Shown here piece after piece: positions 5,489 through 12,991 of a DNA stretch of 19,117 nt. Under the pieces are notes generated by a model. That model was given only the letters and a program-made list of their open reading frames with translations. It made no database searches and was not told where the DNA came from. Positions within the stretch are counted from its first letter, which is position 1. Every line of letters starts with the position of its first letter. This DNA comes from DATBLY01 sp036555125. Its GTDB lineage: Bacteria > Actinomycetota > UBA4738 > HRBIN12. Both the position numbers and the translations under genes were made by a program. Where the stretch lies: assembly GCA_036555125.1 (NCBI GenBank), contig DATBLY010000134.1, forward strand, positions 1 through 19,117. The letters run 5' to 3'.

Positions 5489-8389
5489 TCAAGCGCGCGG
5501 ACCAACCCCAGCAGGCTCCGGCAGCTCGCTTCGCGCGGCCTCCGGAGCCTCGAGCGGCAGCCTCCCGAGCACCTCCGCGAGGAACCGGCCGGTGTACGAA
5601 TCGGGCGAGGCGGCCACCGTCTCGGGCGACCCTTCCGCGACCACGCGCCCGCCCCCGTCACCTCCCTCGGGGCCGAGGTCCACGATCCAATCGGCCGTCT
5701 TGACCACGTCGAGGTCGTGCTCGATCACCAGCACCGTGTTGCCCGCGGACACCAGCTTCTGGAGCACCTGGAGCAGCTTGCGGACATCCTCGAAGTGCAG
5801 CCCCGTCGTGGGCTCGTCCAGGACGTAGATCGTGCGGCCGGTTGCTCGCTTGTGCAGCTCGGACGAGAGCTTGATGCGCTGAGCCTCGCCACCCGAGAGC
5901 GTGGGCGCCGGCTGCCCCAGCTTGATGTAGCCGAGCCCAACGTCCGAGAGGGTCTGCATGTGGCGCTTGATCGGCGGGATCGCGTCGAAGAACCCGAGGG
6001 CCTCGTCGACGCTCATCTCGAGGACGTCGGCGATCGAGCGACCCTTGTACCTCACCTCGAGCGTCTCGCGGTTGTACCGCCTGCCCTTGCACACCTCGCA
6101 CGTGACGTAGACGTCGGGCAGGAAGTGCATCTCGATCTTGATCTGTCCGTCGCCGGCGCAGTTCTCGCAGCGGCCGCCGCGGACGTTGAACGAGAAGCGG
6201 CCCGGCTGGAACCCTCGGACCCGCGCCTCGGGGACCTGCGCGAACAGCTTGCGGATGTGGTCGAAGACCCCCGTGTAGGTGGCCGGGTTGGACCGTGGGG
6301 TCCGTCCGATCGGCGACTGGTCGATGTCGATCACCTTGTCGAGCAGCTCCCACCCGACCAGCCGCTTGTGCTTGCCCGGCAGCAGCCGTGACCGGTACAC
6401 CCTCTGCATCAGCGCACGCAGCAGGACGTCCTGCACGAGGGTGGACTTGCCCGAGCCGCTCACACCCGTCACGCACACGAACAGCCCGAGCGGGATCCGG
6501 ACGCTCACGTCCTGCAGGTTGTGCTCGCGCGCGCCCTCGAGGACGAGCCACTGGTCGCCGGGCGCGCGGCGGACCTGCGGGGTCGGGATCTGCCGCCGGC
6601 CCGAGAGGAACGCGCCGGTGAGCGATCCCTCGGCCTCCAAGAGGCCCTTCAGGTCGCCCGAGTAGACGATCTCGCCGCCGTGCTCGCCCGCCGCGGGCCC
6701 GATGTCGACGATGTGATCGGCCTCGAGGATCGTCGCCTCGTCGTGCTCGACGACGATCAGCGTGTTGCCGAGATCGCGCAGCCGCAGCAACGTGTCGATC
6801 AGTCGCCGGTTGTCCCGCTGGTGCAGCCCGATCGAGGGTTCGTCCAGGATGTAGAGGACGCCCACCAGCCCGCTGCCGATCTGGGTGGCCAGACGGATCC
6901 GCTGCGCCTCGCCCCCCGCCAGCGTGCCCGAGGGGCGCGCGAGCGAGAGGTAGTCGAGACCGACGTCGACCAGGAACCCCAGCCGGGCCCGGATCTCCTT
7001 CAGCAGACGCTCGGCGATCATCTCCTCGCGCTCGGAGAGCCCGAGGTCATCCACGAAGGCGAGCGTGTCGCGGATCGAGCGCGCGGTCAGCTGCGCGATG
7101 TGCTCGCCGCCCACGGTCACGGCCAGGCTCTCGGGCTTCAGACGCGCCCCGCCGCAGGCGCGGCAGGGGATCTCACGCATGAACTGCTCGAGCTTCTCCC
7201 GCTGTGCCTCGGAATCGGTCTCGAGGTAGCGGCGCTCGAGGTTCGGGACGATCCCCTCGTAGGTGGTGTGGTACTGGCGCTGACGCCCGTACCGGTTCTT
7301 GTACCGGACGAAGACCTGCTCCTCGGACCCGTACAGCACGGCCTCGCGGTGCCGCTTGGCGAGCTTCTTCCACGGCACGTCCAGCGAGAACCCGTCCGCG
7401 TCCGCGACGGCCTCGAGGACCCGGTACCAGTACTCCAGGGTGTTGCTCGCCCACGGCGCGAGGGCTCCCTCGCGGATCGAGAGGTCGACGTCGGGGACGA
7501 TCAGCTCGGGGTCGACCTCGAGGCGGGTGCCCAGCCCGTCGCAGACCGGGCACGCGCCGTACGGCGAGTTGAACGAGAAGTTGCGGGGCGCGAGCTCGTC
7601 GAAGGACAGGCCGCAGAAGGTGCACGCGAGCGACTGCGAGAAGTTCTGGATCTCCTCGCCGCCGTCGTGGGTCTGGACCGCGATCGCCGCGATCCCTTCG
7701 GCCAGCTCGAGGGCTGTCTCGATCGAGTCCGCGACCCTGCGGCGGATGTCGGGCTTGGCGATCAGTCGGTCGACGACGACCTCGATCGTGTGCTTGTAGT
7801 TGCGGGGCAGCCGGATCGGCTCCGAGAGGTCCCGCACCTCTCCGTCGATCCGGGCGCGCGGGAACCCCTTGCGGGCCAGGTCGCCCAGGAGCTTCTCGTA
7901 CTCGCCCTTGCGGCCTCGGACGATCGGCGCCAGGACCTGGAACCGGGTCCCCTCCGGGAGCTCCATCACCTGGTCGACGATCTGCTCGGGGGTCTGCCGG
8001 CCGATCGGCCGGCCGCAGTTCGTGCAGTGGGGGTGCCCGACCCGCGCGTACAGGACCCGGAGGTAGTCGTAGATCTCGGTGATCGTGCCGACGGTGGAGC
8101 GTGGGTTGCGCGAGGTCGACTTCTGGTCGATCGAGATCGCCGGGGAGAGCCCCTCGATGAAGTCGACGTCGGGCTTCTCCATCTGGCCCAGGAACTGCCG
8201 GGCGTACGACGAGAGCGACTCCACGTACCGCCGCTGGCCCTCGGCGTAGATCGTGTCGAAGGCGAGCGACGACTTGCCGGAGCCGGACAGGCCGGTGAAC
8301 ACGATCAAGCGGTCACGGGGGAGATCGAGCGTGACGTTCTTGAGGTTGTGCTCCCGGGCGCCGTGGATCACGAGTCGCTCGGTGCCCAT
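5489..8389 (-). CDS. uvrA: Excinuclease ABC subunit A
   Basis: Damage-recognition ATPase of nucleotide excision repair; a dimer loads UvrB at lesions. It has 966 residues, the full family length. Two ABC ATPase modules are complete: Walker A GLSGSGKS (33-40) with signature TLAGGEAQR and Walker B YILDEPSIGLH, then Walker A GVSGSGKS with Lys648, signature TLSGGEAQR and Walker B YVLDEPTTGLH. Zinc-binding CxxC pairs are visible in the first half (CTNCG, CPVCDGLG, CRACGG) and in the second (CENCAGDG with CEVCKGRR). The ATG at 8389 fits the universal N-terminus (LVIHGAREHNLKN). There is no Shine-Dalgarno; TAGACT lies nine bases upstream. It is divergent from the mgtE-like gene across 88 bases. Confidence 0.98.
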   Translation of the reverse strand: MGTERLVIHGAREHNLKNVTLDLPRDRLIVFTGLSGSGKSSLAFDTIYAEGQRRYVESLSSYARQFLGQMEKPDVDFIEGLSPAISIDQKSTSRNPRSTVGTITEIYDYLRVLYARVGHPHCTNCGRPIGRQTPEQIVDQVMELPEGTRFQVLAPIVRGRKGEYEKLLGDLARKGFPRARIDGEVRDLSEPIRLPRNYKHTIEVVVDRLIAKPDIRRRVADSIETALELAEGIAAIAVQTHDGGEEIQNFSQSLACTFCGLSFDELAPRNFSFNSPYGACPVCDGLGTRLEVDPELIVPDVDLSIREGALAPWASNTLEYWYRVLEAVADADGFSLDVPWKKLAKRHREAVLYGSEEQVFVRYKNRYGRQRQYHTTYEGIVPNLERRYLETDSEAQREKLEQFMREIPCRACGGARLKPESLAVTVGGEHIAQLTARSIRDTLAFVDDLGLSEREEMIAERLLKEIRARLGFLVDVGLDYLSLARPSGTLAGGEAQRIRLATQIGSGLVGVLYILDEPSIGLHQRDNRRLIDTLLRLRDLGNTLIVVEHDEATILEADHIVDIGPAAGEHGGEIVYSGDLKGLLEAEGSLTGAFLSGRRQIPTPQVRRAPGDQWLVLEGAREHNLQDVSVRIPLGLFVCVTGVSGSGKSTLVQDVLLRALMQRVYRSRLLPGKHKRLVGWELLDKVIDIDQSPIGRTPRSNPATYTGVFDHIRKLFAQVPEARVRGFQPGRFSFNVRGGRCENCAGDGQIKIEMHFLPDVYVTCEVCKGRRYNRETLEVRYKGRSIADVLEMSVDEALGFFDAIPPIKRHMQTLSDVGLGYIKLGQPAPTLSGGEAQRIKLSSELHKRATGRTIYVLDEPTTGLHFEDVRKLLQVLQKLVSAGNTVLVIEHDLDVVKTADWIVDLGPEGGDGGGRVVAEGSPETVAASPDSYTGRFLAEVLGRLPLEAPEAARSELPEPAGVGPRA

Positions 8390-8398
8390 ACGACCCAG

Positions 8399-8421
8399 AG
8401 TCTACGAGGAGCCCGTGACAC
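8399..8421 (-). promoter_or_regulatory. uvrA promoter with RecA-NDp/PafBC-like motif
   Basis: Minus strand: GTGTCACGG (8421-8413), eight bases, then TAGACT (8404-8399), nine bases before the ATG. It matches 6 of 9 positions of TTGTCRGTG, including the whole TGTCR core, with exact N8 spacing to a TANNNT box. The leader would be only about two bases. Confidence 0.55.
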
Positions 8422-8441
8422 GCCGGTCCGGCGCCGGTTGC

Positions 8442-8468
8442 TAGGGTCCGGTCCCTCGGGCGAGGAGG
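8442..8468 (+). promoter_or_regulatory. Promoter -10 and Shine-Dalgarno of the mgtE-like gene
   Basis: TAGGGT at 8442-8447 fits the TANNNT -10 type. GAGGAGG at 8462-8468 is a strong ribosome binding site nine bases before the GTG at 8478. Together they predict a leader of about 24 bases, too short for a magnesium riboswitch. The perfect palindrome CCGGCGCCGG at 8428-8437 lies between this box and the divergent uvrA promoter. Confidence 0.5.
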
Positions 8469-8477
8469 TCGAAGACC

Positions 8478-9446
8478 GTGAGCGAGAGCACGACGCCGGG
8501 TGGTGGGATCGGCGACCTGGTGGTCGAGGACGTGCCCAGGGCCACCACGGGGACCACGCTGGGAGAGGTGCGGTCGCTGCTGCTCGGCCACCGTTCCGTC
8601 AACGCCCCGGCCGTCGCCGTCATGGACGGCGATCGGCTCGCGGGTCTGCTCGCGATCGAAGACCTCCTCTCCGCCCCGGACGCCGAGCGGACGGATGACC
8701 TCATGGACCCCGATCCGCCGCGAGCGCAGTCGCTCCTCGATCAGGAGGTAGCGGCCTGGCAGGTCGTCTCGGCGAACGAGCACACCGTGGTCGTGGAGGA
8801 CCGAGACGGCCGGTTCATCGGGCTCGTCCCGCCCTATCGGTTGCTCGGCGTGGTTGCCGCCGAGCACGAGGAGGATCTGGCTCGGCTGGGAGGGTTCCTC
8901 CACGACACGTCCGAGGCGAGGCGGGCCAGCCGGGAGGCGGTGGCGAGGCGGCTGATCCATCGCCTTCCGTGGCTGATCGTCGGCCTGGTCGGCGCGCTGC
9001 TATCGGCCGTCATCGTCGCCGGCTACGAGCGGACGCTGACGCGCAACGTCGCCCTTGCCTTCTTCCTCCCCGGGATCGTCTACATGGCCGACGCGGTCGG
9101 GACCCAGACCGAGACCCTCGTGATCCGCGGGCTCTCGCTGGGCGTGTCGATCAGGGAGATCGTCCGCCGCGAGCTCCTCACCGGCGTGTTGATCGGCGCC
9201 TCCTTGGCGCTGGCGATCGTCCCGGTGGTCCTGTGGTGGTGGGGCGACGGGGAGATCGCCGTCACGGTCGGGCTGTCCTTGCTCGCCGCGAGCTCGGTGG
9301 CGTCCGTCGTCGCGATGGCGCTCCCCTCGTTCCTCGGGCGGGTCGGGGTGGACCCCGCCTTCGGGAGCGGACCGCTCGCGACCCTGATCCAGGACCTCTT
9401 GTCGATCGTGATCTACCTCGCGATCGCCGAAGCGGTCGTGGGCTGA
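8478..9446 (+). CDS. MgtE-type divalent-cation transporter, short form with CBS domains
   Basis: Predicted inner-membrane Mg2+ (possibly Co2+) channel or transporter, 322 residues against about 450 for classical MgtE. Residues 14-130 form a CBS pair, which in MgtE senses magnesium; the superhelical MgtE_N domain is absent. About five membrane segments follow (roughly 162-183, 189-208, 233-255, 261-285 and 298-320). RLPWL before TM1, PGIVYMADAVGTQTE after TM2 and VDPAFGSGPLATLIQD before and in TM5 match the MgtE membrane domain; Asp306 is placed like the conserved pore Asp. The usual GGNxGxQ is replaced by ADAVGTQ. The GTG start is set by GAGGAGG nine bases upstream. It is divergent from uvrA. 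Family placement is firm; ion specificity is inferred. Confidence 0.88.
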   Translation: MSESTTPGGGIGDLVVEDVPRATTGTTLGEVRSLLLGHRSVNAPAVAVMDGDRLAGLLAIEDLLSAPDAERTDDLMDPDPPRAQSLLDQEVAAWQVVSANEHTVVVEDRDGRFIGLVPPYRLLGVVAAEHEEDLARLGGFLHDTSEARRASREAVARRLIHRLPWLIVGLVGALLSAVIVAGYERTLTRNVALAFFLPGIVYMADAVGTQTETLVIRGLSLGVSIREIVRRELLTGVLIGASLALAIVPVVLWWWGDGEIAVTVGLSLLAASSVASVVAMALPSFLGRVGVDPAFGSGPLATLIQDLLSIVIYLAIAEAVVG

Positions 9447-9471
9447 GGGGTCGAGCTCGGTCCCGGACGCC

Positions 9472-9477
9472 TATCCT
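9472..9477 (+). promoter_or_regulatory. Probable leaderless -10 box of the S9 peptidase gene
   Basis: TATCCT lies six bases before the ATG at 9484, with no Shine-Dalgarno in the interval. This spacing puts the transcription start on the start codon. The gene therefore appears to have its own promoter 25 bases after the mgtE-like stop codon. Confidence 0.5.
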
Positions 9478-9483
9478 CCGCGG

Positions 9484-11478
9484 ATGGACCGAGACCTCCG
9501 AGAGACGCCCCTGTACCGCGAGATCGAGGACGCCTACCGACGCGCGCTGGAGCCCGGCTTCGGCGGCTCGATGGGCGCGACGGACGTCCAACGCTCCCCC
9601 GACGGCCGGTGGCTCGCGTTCACCGGCTCCGTGCTGGAGAAGCTCGAGGGCCACCCGCACGGGCGCATCTTCCTCGTGCCGACCGACGGCTCCACAGAGG
9701 CACGTGAGATCACGCACGGCCCGAACGATGACGGGGCGCCCCGCTGGTCCCCCGACGGCCGGACGCTCACGTTCCTCTCGGATCGGGGCGAGGCAGGCAA
9801 GGTGCAGCTCTTCGCCCTGGATGCCGACGCGATCGGAGAGGCCCGGCAGCTCACGGCGTTCGAGGACGGCATCGCCGAGCAGCACGCGTGGTCGCCCGAC
9901 GGCTCACGGATCCTGGTGATCGTCGCGGGGCCCGACGCCGAGCAGTCCGACGCGGTGGGGTCCGGCACGGTCGGCGCGGACCGCGACCTGCCGCCGTGGA
10001 TCCCCGAGGTCGAGTCGTCCGATCGGCTCGAGCTCGCCCGCCGGCGACTGCTCGTCCTGGACGTCGCCACCGGCGTGGCCGAGCCGGCCGCGCCCGACGG
10101 GCTGAACGTCTGGGAAGCGTCGTGGTGCGGCGACGATCGGATCGCGGCGGTCATCTCCGACGCCCCGTTCGAGGACGACTGGTACGGGGCCCGTCTCAGC
10201 CTGATCGTCCCGGCGACCCGGACGTCGCGCACCCTGAGGGAGAGCGGCGTCCAGCTCGGTGGCGTCTCCGGGTCGCCGGACGGTTCCGTGATCGCGGTCG
10301 TGGAGGCCGTCTGCAGCGACCGCCTGGTGGTCGCTGGGGACCTCCTGCTGGTGGATCCCTCCGACGGCGAGGCCCGACCGGTGGACACCGCCGGCGCCGA
10401 CGTCGCCGCCTGCAGCTGGGTCGACGATGGACGGCTGTCCGCGACCGCGATCCGCGGGTTGGACACCGTGGTCCTGGACGTCGACGCGAAGACGGCCACG
10501 GCACAGGAGCGCTGGGTCACCGACGAGGCGTGCGGGACGCTCTTCGTGGCCCCGCCCGTGCCCGTCGACGACGGGTTCGCGATCACGACCGAGTCCTGGC
10601 GCCGGCCTCCCGAGCTGATCGTGATCACGGACGAGGGCGAGCGCCGGAGCGTGGCCCCGAGCGCCCATGCCGGCACGGACCTCGTGACCTCGTGGATCGG
10701 GGATCGTCGGCGCCTGAGCTGGACGGCGCCGGACGGGCTCGAGATCGAGGGCTTGGTCACGCTGCCCGCTGGCGAGGGTCCCTTCCCGCTGATCCTGGCC
10801 GTGCACGGCGGCCCGGTCTGGGCCTACCAAGACCTCTGGCCCGGCGTGCTGATCGGTCAGCTCGCGGCCCGCGGGTACGCGATCCTGCAGCCGAACCCGC
10901 GCGGGTCGTGGGGACGAGGGCGTGCGTTCGCGGCGGCGGTCGTCGGGGATATGGGCGGCGCGGACGCCCGGGACATGCTCGCCGGCGTGGATCGGGTGGT
11001 CGCCGACGGCCTTGTCGACCCGGACCGGATCGGCGTGATGGGCGGCAGCTACGGCGGCTTCATGGCGGCCTGGCTCCCCTGCATCGACCCGCGCTTCAAG
11101 GCCGCCGTGTCGATCGCGCCGGTCACCGATTGGTACTCGGAGCGCTACGGGAGCAACCTGGGCGTCTGGTCCGCCGACTTCCTGGGCGGCGATGCCCACG
11201 CGCGGCAGGCCCACTACCACGAGCGGAGCCCGGTGCTGCGCGCCGCGACGAACCGCACGCCCACGCTCTTCACGGCCGGCTACAAGGACCGCGCCACGCC
11301 GCTCGGTCAGGCCGTCGAGATGCACCGCGCGCTGCGCGAACACGGCGTCGAGTCCGACGTCGCCCTCTACCCGCTCGAGGGGCACGGCGTCCGGACGTTC
11401 CCGGGCATCATCGACCTGTCGACCCGGACGATCGGGTGGTTCGAGCGGTTCATGCCCCCGGATCCGGCGAGCCGCTAG
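9484..11478 (+). CDS. S9 family (prolyl oligopeptidase-type) serine peptidase
   Basis: 664-residue serine peptidase of the prolyl oligopeptidase/acylaminoacyl-peptidase family. The N-terminal half is a beta-propeller with TolB/PD40-type repeats (RSPDGRWLAFTG, WSPDGRTLTFLS, WSPDGSRILVI) that gates access to the active site. The C-terminal alpha/beta-hydrolase domain (from about 420) has the oxyanion motif AVHGGP, the nucleophile Ser522 in GGSYGGF, Asp602 in GYKDRATP and His634 in EGHG, so the catalytic triad is intact. No signal peptide is visible, so it is probably cytoplasmic and acts on short or N-acylated peptides; the substrate is unknown. The ATG follows TATCCT by six bases. Its TAG stop codon is the first half of the next gene's putative -10 box. 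Confidence 0.93.
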   Translation: MDRDLRETPLYREIEDAYRRALEPGFGGSMGATDVQRSPDGRWLAFTGSVLEKLEGHPHGRIFLVPTDGSTEAREITHGPNDDGAPRWSPDGRTLTFLSDRGEAGKVQLFALDADAIGEARQLTAFEDGIAEQHAWSPDGSRILVIVAGPDAEQSDAVGSGTVGADRDLPPWIPEVESSDRLELARRRLLVLDVATGVAEPAAPDGLNVWEASWCGDDRIAAVISDAPFEDDWYGARLSLIVPATRTSRTLRESGVQLGGVSGSPDGSVIAVVEAVCSDRLVVAGDLLLVDPSDGEARPVDTAGADVAACSWVDDGRLSATAIRGLDTVVLDVDAKTATAQERWVTDEACGTLFVAPPVPVDDGFAITTESWRRPPELIVITDEGERRSVAPSAHAGTDLVTSWIGDRRRLSWTAPDGLEIEGLVTLPAGEGPFPLILAVHGGPVWAYQDLWPGVLIGQLAARGYAILQPNPRGSWGRGRAFAAAVVGDMGGADARDMLAGVDRVVADGLVDPDRIGVMGGSYGGFMAAWLPCIDPRFKAAVSIAPVTDWYSERYGSNLGVWSADFLGGDAHARQAHYHERSPVLRAATNRTPTLFTAGYKDRATPLGQAVEMHRALREHGVESDVALYPLEGHGVRTFPGIIDLSTRTIGWFERFMPPDPASR

Positions 11479-11481
11479 GCT
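11476..11481 (+). promoter_or_regulatory. Probable leaderless -10 box overlapping the S9 peptidase stop codon
   Basis: TAGGCT begins with the TAG stop of the peptidase gene and ends seven bases before the ATG at 11489. No Shine-Dalgarno is present. Either this is an internal leaderless promoter or the next gene is read by re-initiation after the stop ten bases away. Confidence 0.45.
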
Positions 11482-11488
11482 GGCCGCC

Positions 11489-11824
11489 ATGAGCCTGCGC
11501 GAGGAACTCGACGCCCTGCCGACGAAGGAGCTCCACGACCGCGCGATGGCGGTGGCGAAGCGCCGGCTGGACGTGGCCTACCTGTGGGACCTGATCAAGG
11601 CCCTCCCGGTGGCGGAGGAGATCGCCGGCGACGAGGAGCGCAGCAAGATGGACGTGATGCGTCCCCTCGCGCTGATCAACTCGCTCTACGACGCGGACGA
11701 GGGCCCCGTCGGCGAGGCCCTGCGGCCCTTCTACATCGACTACCTCGAGGAGCACGGCGGCCTGCACGGGTCGGCGGAGGACGTCGAGACGATCAACGAG
11801 CTCGACGACTCCGACGCGCCGTGA
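11489..11824 (+). CDS. Small acidic protein of unknown function
   Basis: Not recognised. It has 111 residues, no signal peptide or membrane segment, and no Cys. It looks mostly helical: a charged helix at about 1-35, a second at 40-68, and a third around the aromatic FYIDYLEEHGG (81-91). The tail (residues 96-111) is strongly acidic and looks disordered. The start is the ATG directly after TAGGCT and seven spacer bases; the frame is open further upstream, but that part lies inside the peptidase gene. Its stop overlaps the GTG of the following PLP enzyme by four bases (GTGA), so the two products are probably made together and may interact. Partner or regulatory subunit of the PLP enzyme is inference only. 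Confidence 0.85.
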   Translation: MSLREELDALPTKELHDRAMAVAKRRLDVAYLWDLIKALPVAEEIAGDEERSKMDVMRPLALINSLYDADEGPVGEALRPFYIDYLEEHGGLHGSAEDVETINELDDSDAP

Positions 11825-12975
11825 GCGCCGAGCGGGACCTGATCTCGTATCGCGACGAGTTCCCGGTCCTCGACCGGAAGACCTACCTGATCAGCGCGTC
11901 GCTGGGTCCGATATCGCGTCGCTCACGGGAGCGGCTCGACGCCTACGTCGACGCCTGGGCCACGAAGGGCGCGCCGGACCACGTGTGGTTCGAGGACATC
12001 TTCCCCGCGATGCACGACCTGAAGCGCACGTTCGCCGCCCTCGCCCGGTGCGATCCGCACGAGGTCGCGATCACGACCAACATCTCGATCGCGCTCTCGA
12101 CGGTCGCGTCCTGCCTCGACTTCTCGGGCACGAGGCGCAAGGTGATCCTCTCCGAGCTCGACTTCCCGACCGACGGCCACGTGTGGCTGGCGCAGCGGCG
12201 GCGCGGCGCCGAGCTCGTGTGGCTACGGTCCGAGGACGGCCTCACCATCCCCACCGAGGCATACGACGCCGCGATCGACGAGGAGACCGCCCTCGTGATG
12301 GTGAACCGCGTGCTGTACCGCTCCAGCGCGATCGTCGACGCGAAGGCGGTCTGCGCGATCGCCCGCGAGCGCGGGGCGCTGTCGTTCCTGGACGACTACC
12401 ACGGGATCGGGATCCTGCCGCTCGACCTGCACGATGTCGGATGCGACCTCTATACGGCCGGCACGCTCAAGTGGCTCTGCGGAGGCCCGGGCATGGCCTT
12501 CCTGTACGCGCGCCGAGACGTGATCCCGACGCTCGAGCCGGCCGTCACGGGCTGGTTCGGTACCGCGGACCCGTTCGCGTTCGACACCGAGCACCTGACG
12601 TACCACCGGACGGCGCGCCGGTTCGAGCACGGCACGCCGCCGGCGCCGGTGTTCCCCATCGCGCAGGGAGGCCTGGAGATCGTCGCCGAGGTCACGCCCG
12701 AGCGGATCCGCGAGCGTCAGGGCGAGCTGACGGACCACGTGATCGCGTGCGCCGACGAGGCCGGCCTGCCCCTGCGGACGCCGCGGGAACGCGATGCGCG
12801 CGGCGGCGTCGTCAACGTCGGCGTGGGTCAGGAGGCGGAGAGGATCTGCCACACGCTGCTCGACCGGGACGTCTGCACCGACTTCCGCGGGGACGGCCTT
12901 CGGATCAGCCCTCACTTCTTCAACACCGAGGCGGACGTCGACCGCTGCTTCGACGAGCTGCGCCGGCTCGTGTGA
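11821..12975 (+). CDS. Class V aminotransferase-fold PLP enzyme, kynureninase-like
   Basis: 384-residue fold-type I PLP enzyme. The Schiff-base lysine should be Lys217 in GTLKWLCGGPG, which resembles the kynureninase motif (YKYLNGGPG). Asp191, three residues before His194 in LDDYHGIG, fits the contact to the PLP ring nitrogen. The N-terminus YLISASLGPISRRSRERL matches the kynureninase/class V opening. The length is close to the family norm. The GTG start overlaps the upstream small gene by four bases (GTGA), indicating translational coupling. No other tryptophan-catabolism gene is nearby, so kynureninase activity is not supported by context; a desulfurase, epimerase or C-C lyase reaction is equally possible. 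The stop lies 16 bases from the stop of the convergent molybdoenzyme gene, with no clear terminator between. Confidence 0.88.
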   Translation: MSAERDLISYRDEFPVLDRKTYLISASLGPISRRSRERLDAYVDAWATKGAPDHVWFEDIFPAMHDLKRTFAALARCDPHEVAITTNISIALSTVASCLDFSGTRRKVILSELDFPTDGHVWLAQRRRGAELVWLRSEDGLTIPTEAYDAAIDEETALVMVNRVLYRSSAIVDAKAVCAIARERGALSFLDDYHGIGILPLDLHDVGCDLYTAGTLKWLCGGPGMAFLYARRDVIPTLEPAVTGWFGTADPFAFDTEHLTYHRTARRFEHGTPPAPVFPIAQGGLEIVAEVTPERIRERQGELTDHVIACADEAGLPLRTPRERDARGGVVNVGVGQEAERICHTLLDRDVCTDFRGDGLRISPHFFNTEADVDRCFDELRRLV

Positions 12976-12991
12976 AGGCCGAGCTCCCAGG

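Noticed and set aside
5487..5492. TTGACG as a -35 box for the lipoprotein gene
   Set aside because: It is only eight bases from the TAGGAT box instead of about 17, and it covers the end of uvrA.
1800..5828. A very long open frame on the plus strand opposite uvrC and the lipoprotein gene, and similar antisense frames opposite uvrA (6521-8698) and uvrB (16114-18447)
   Set aside because: The translations are rich in Arg, Gly, Pro and Asp/His with no domain motifs, while the opposite strand encodes clear conserved proteins. Long antisense frames are expected in DNA with GC-rich third codon positions.
8428..8437. Palindrome CCGGCGCCGG between the uvrA and mgtE-like promoters as an operator
   Set aside because: Short GC-only palindromes are frequent in such DNA and there is no second copy; not enough to call a site.
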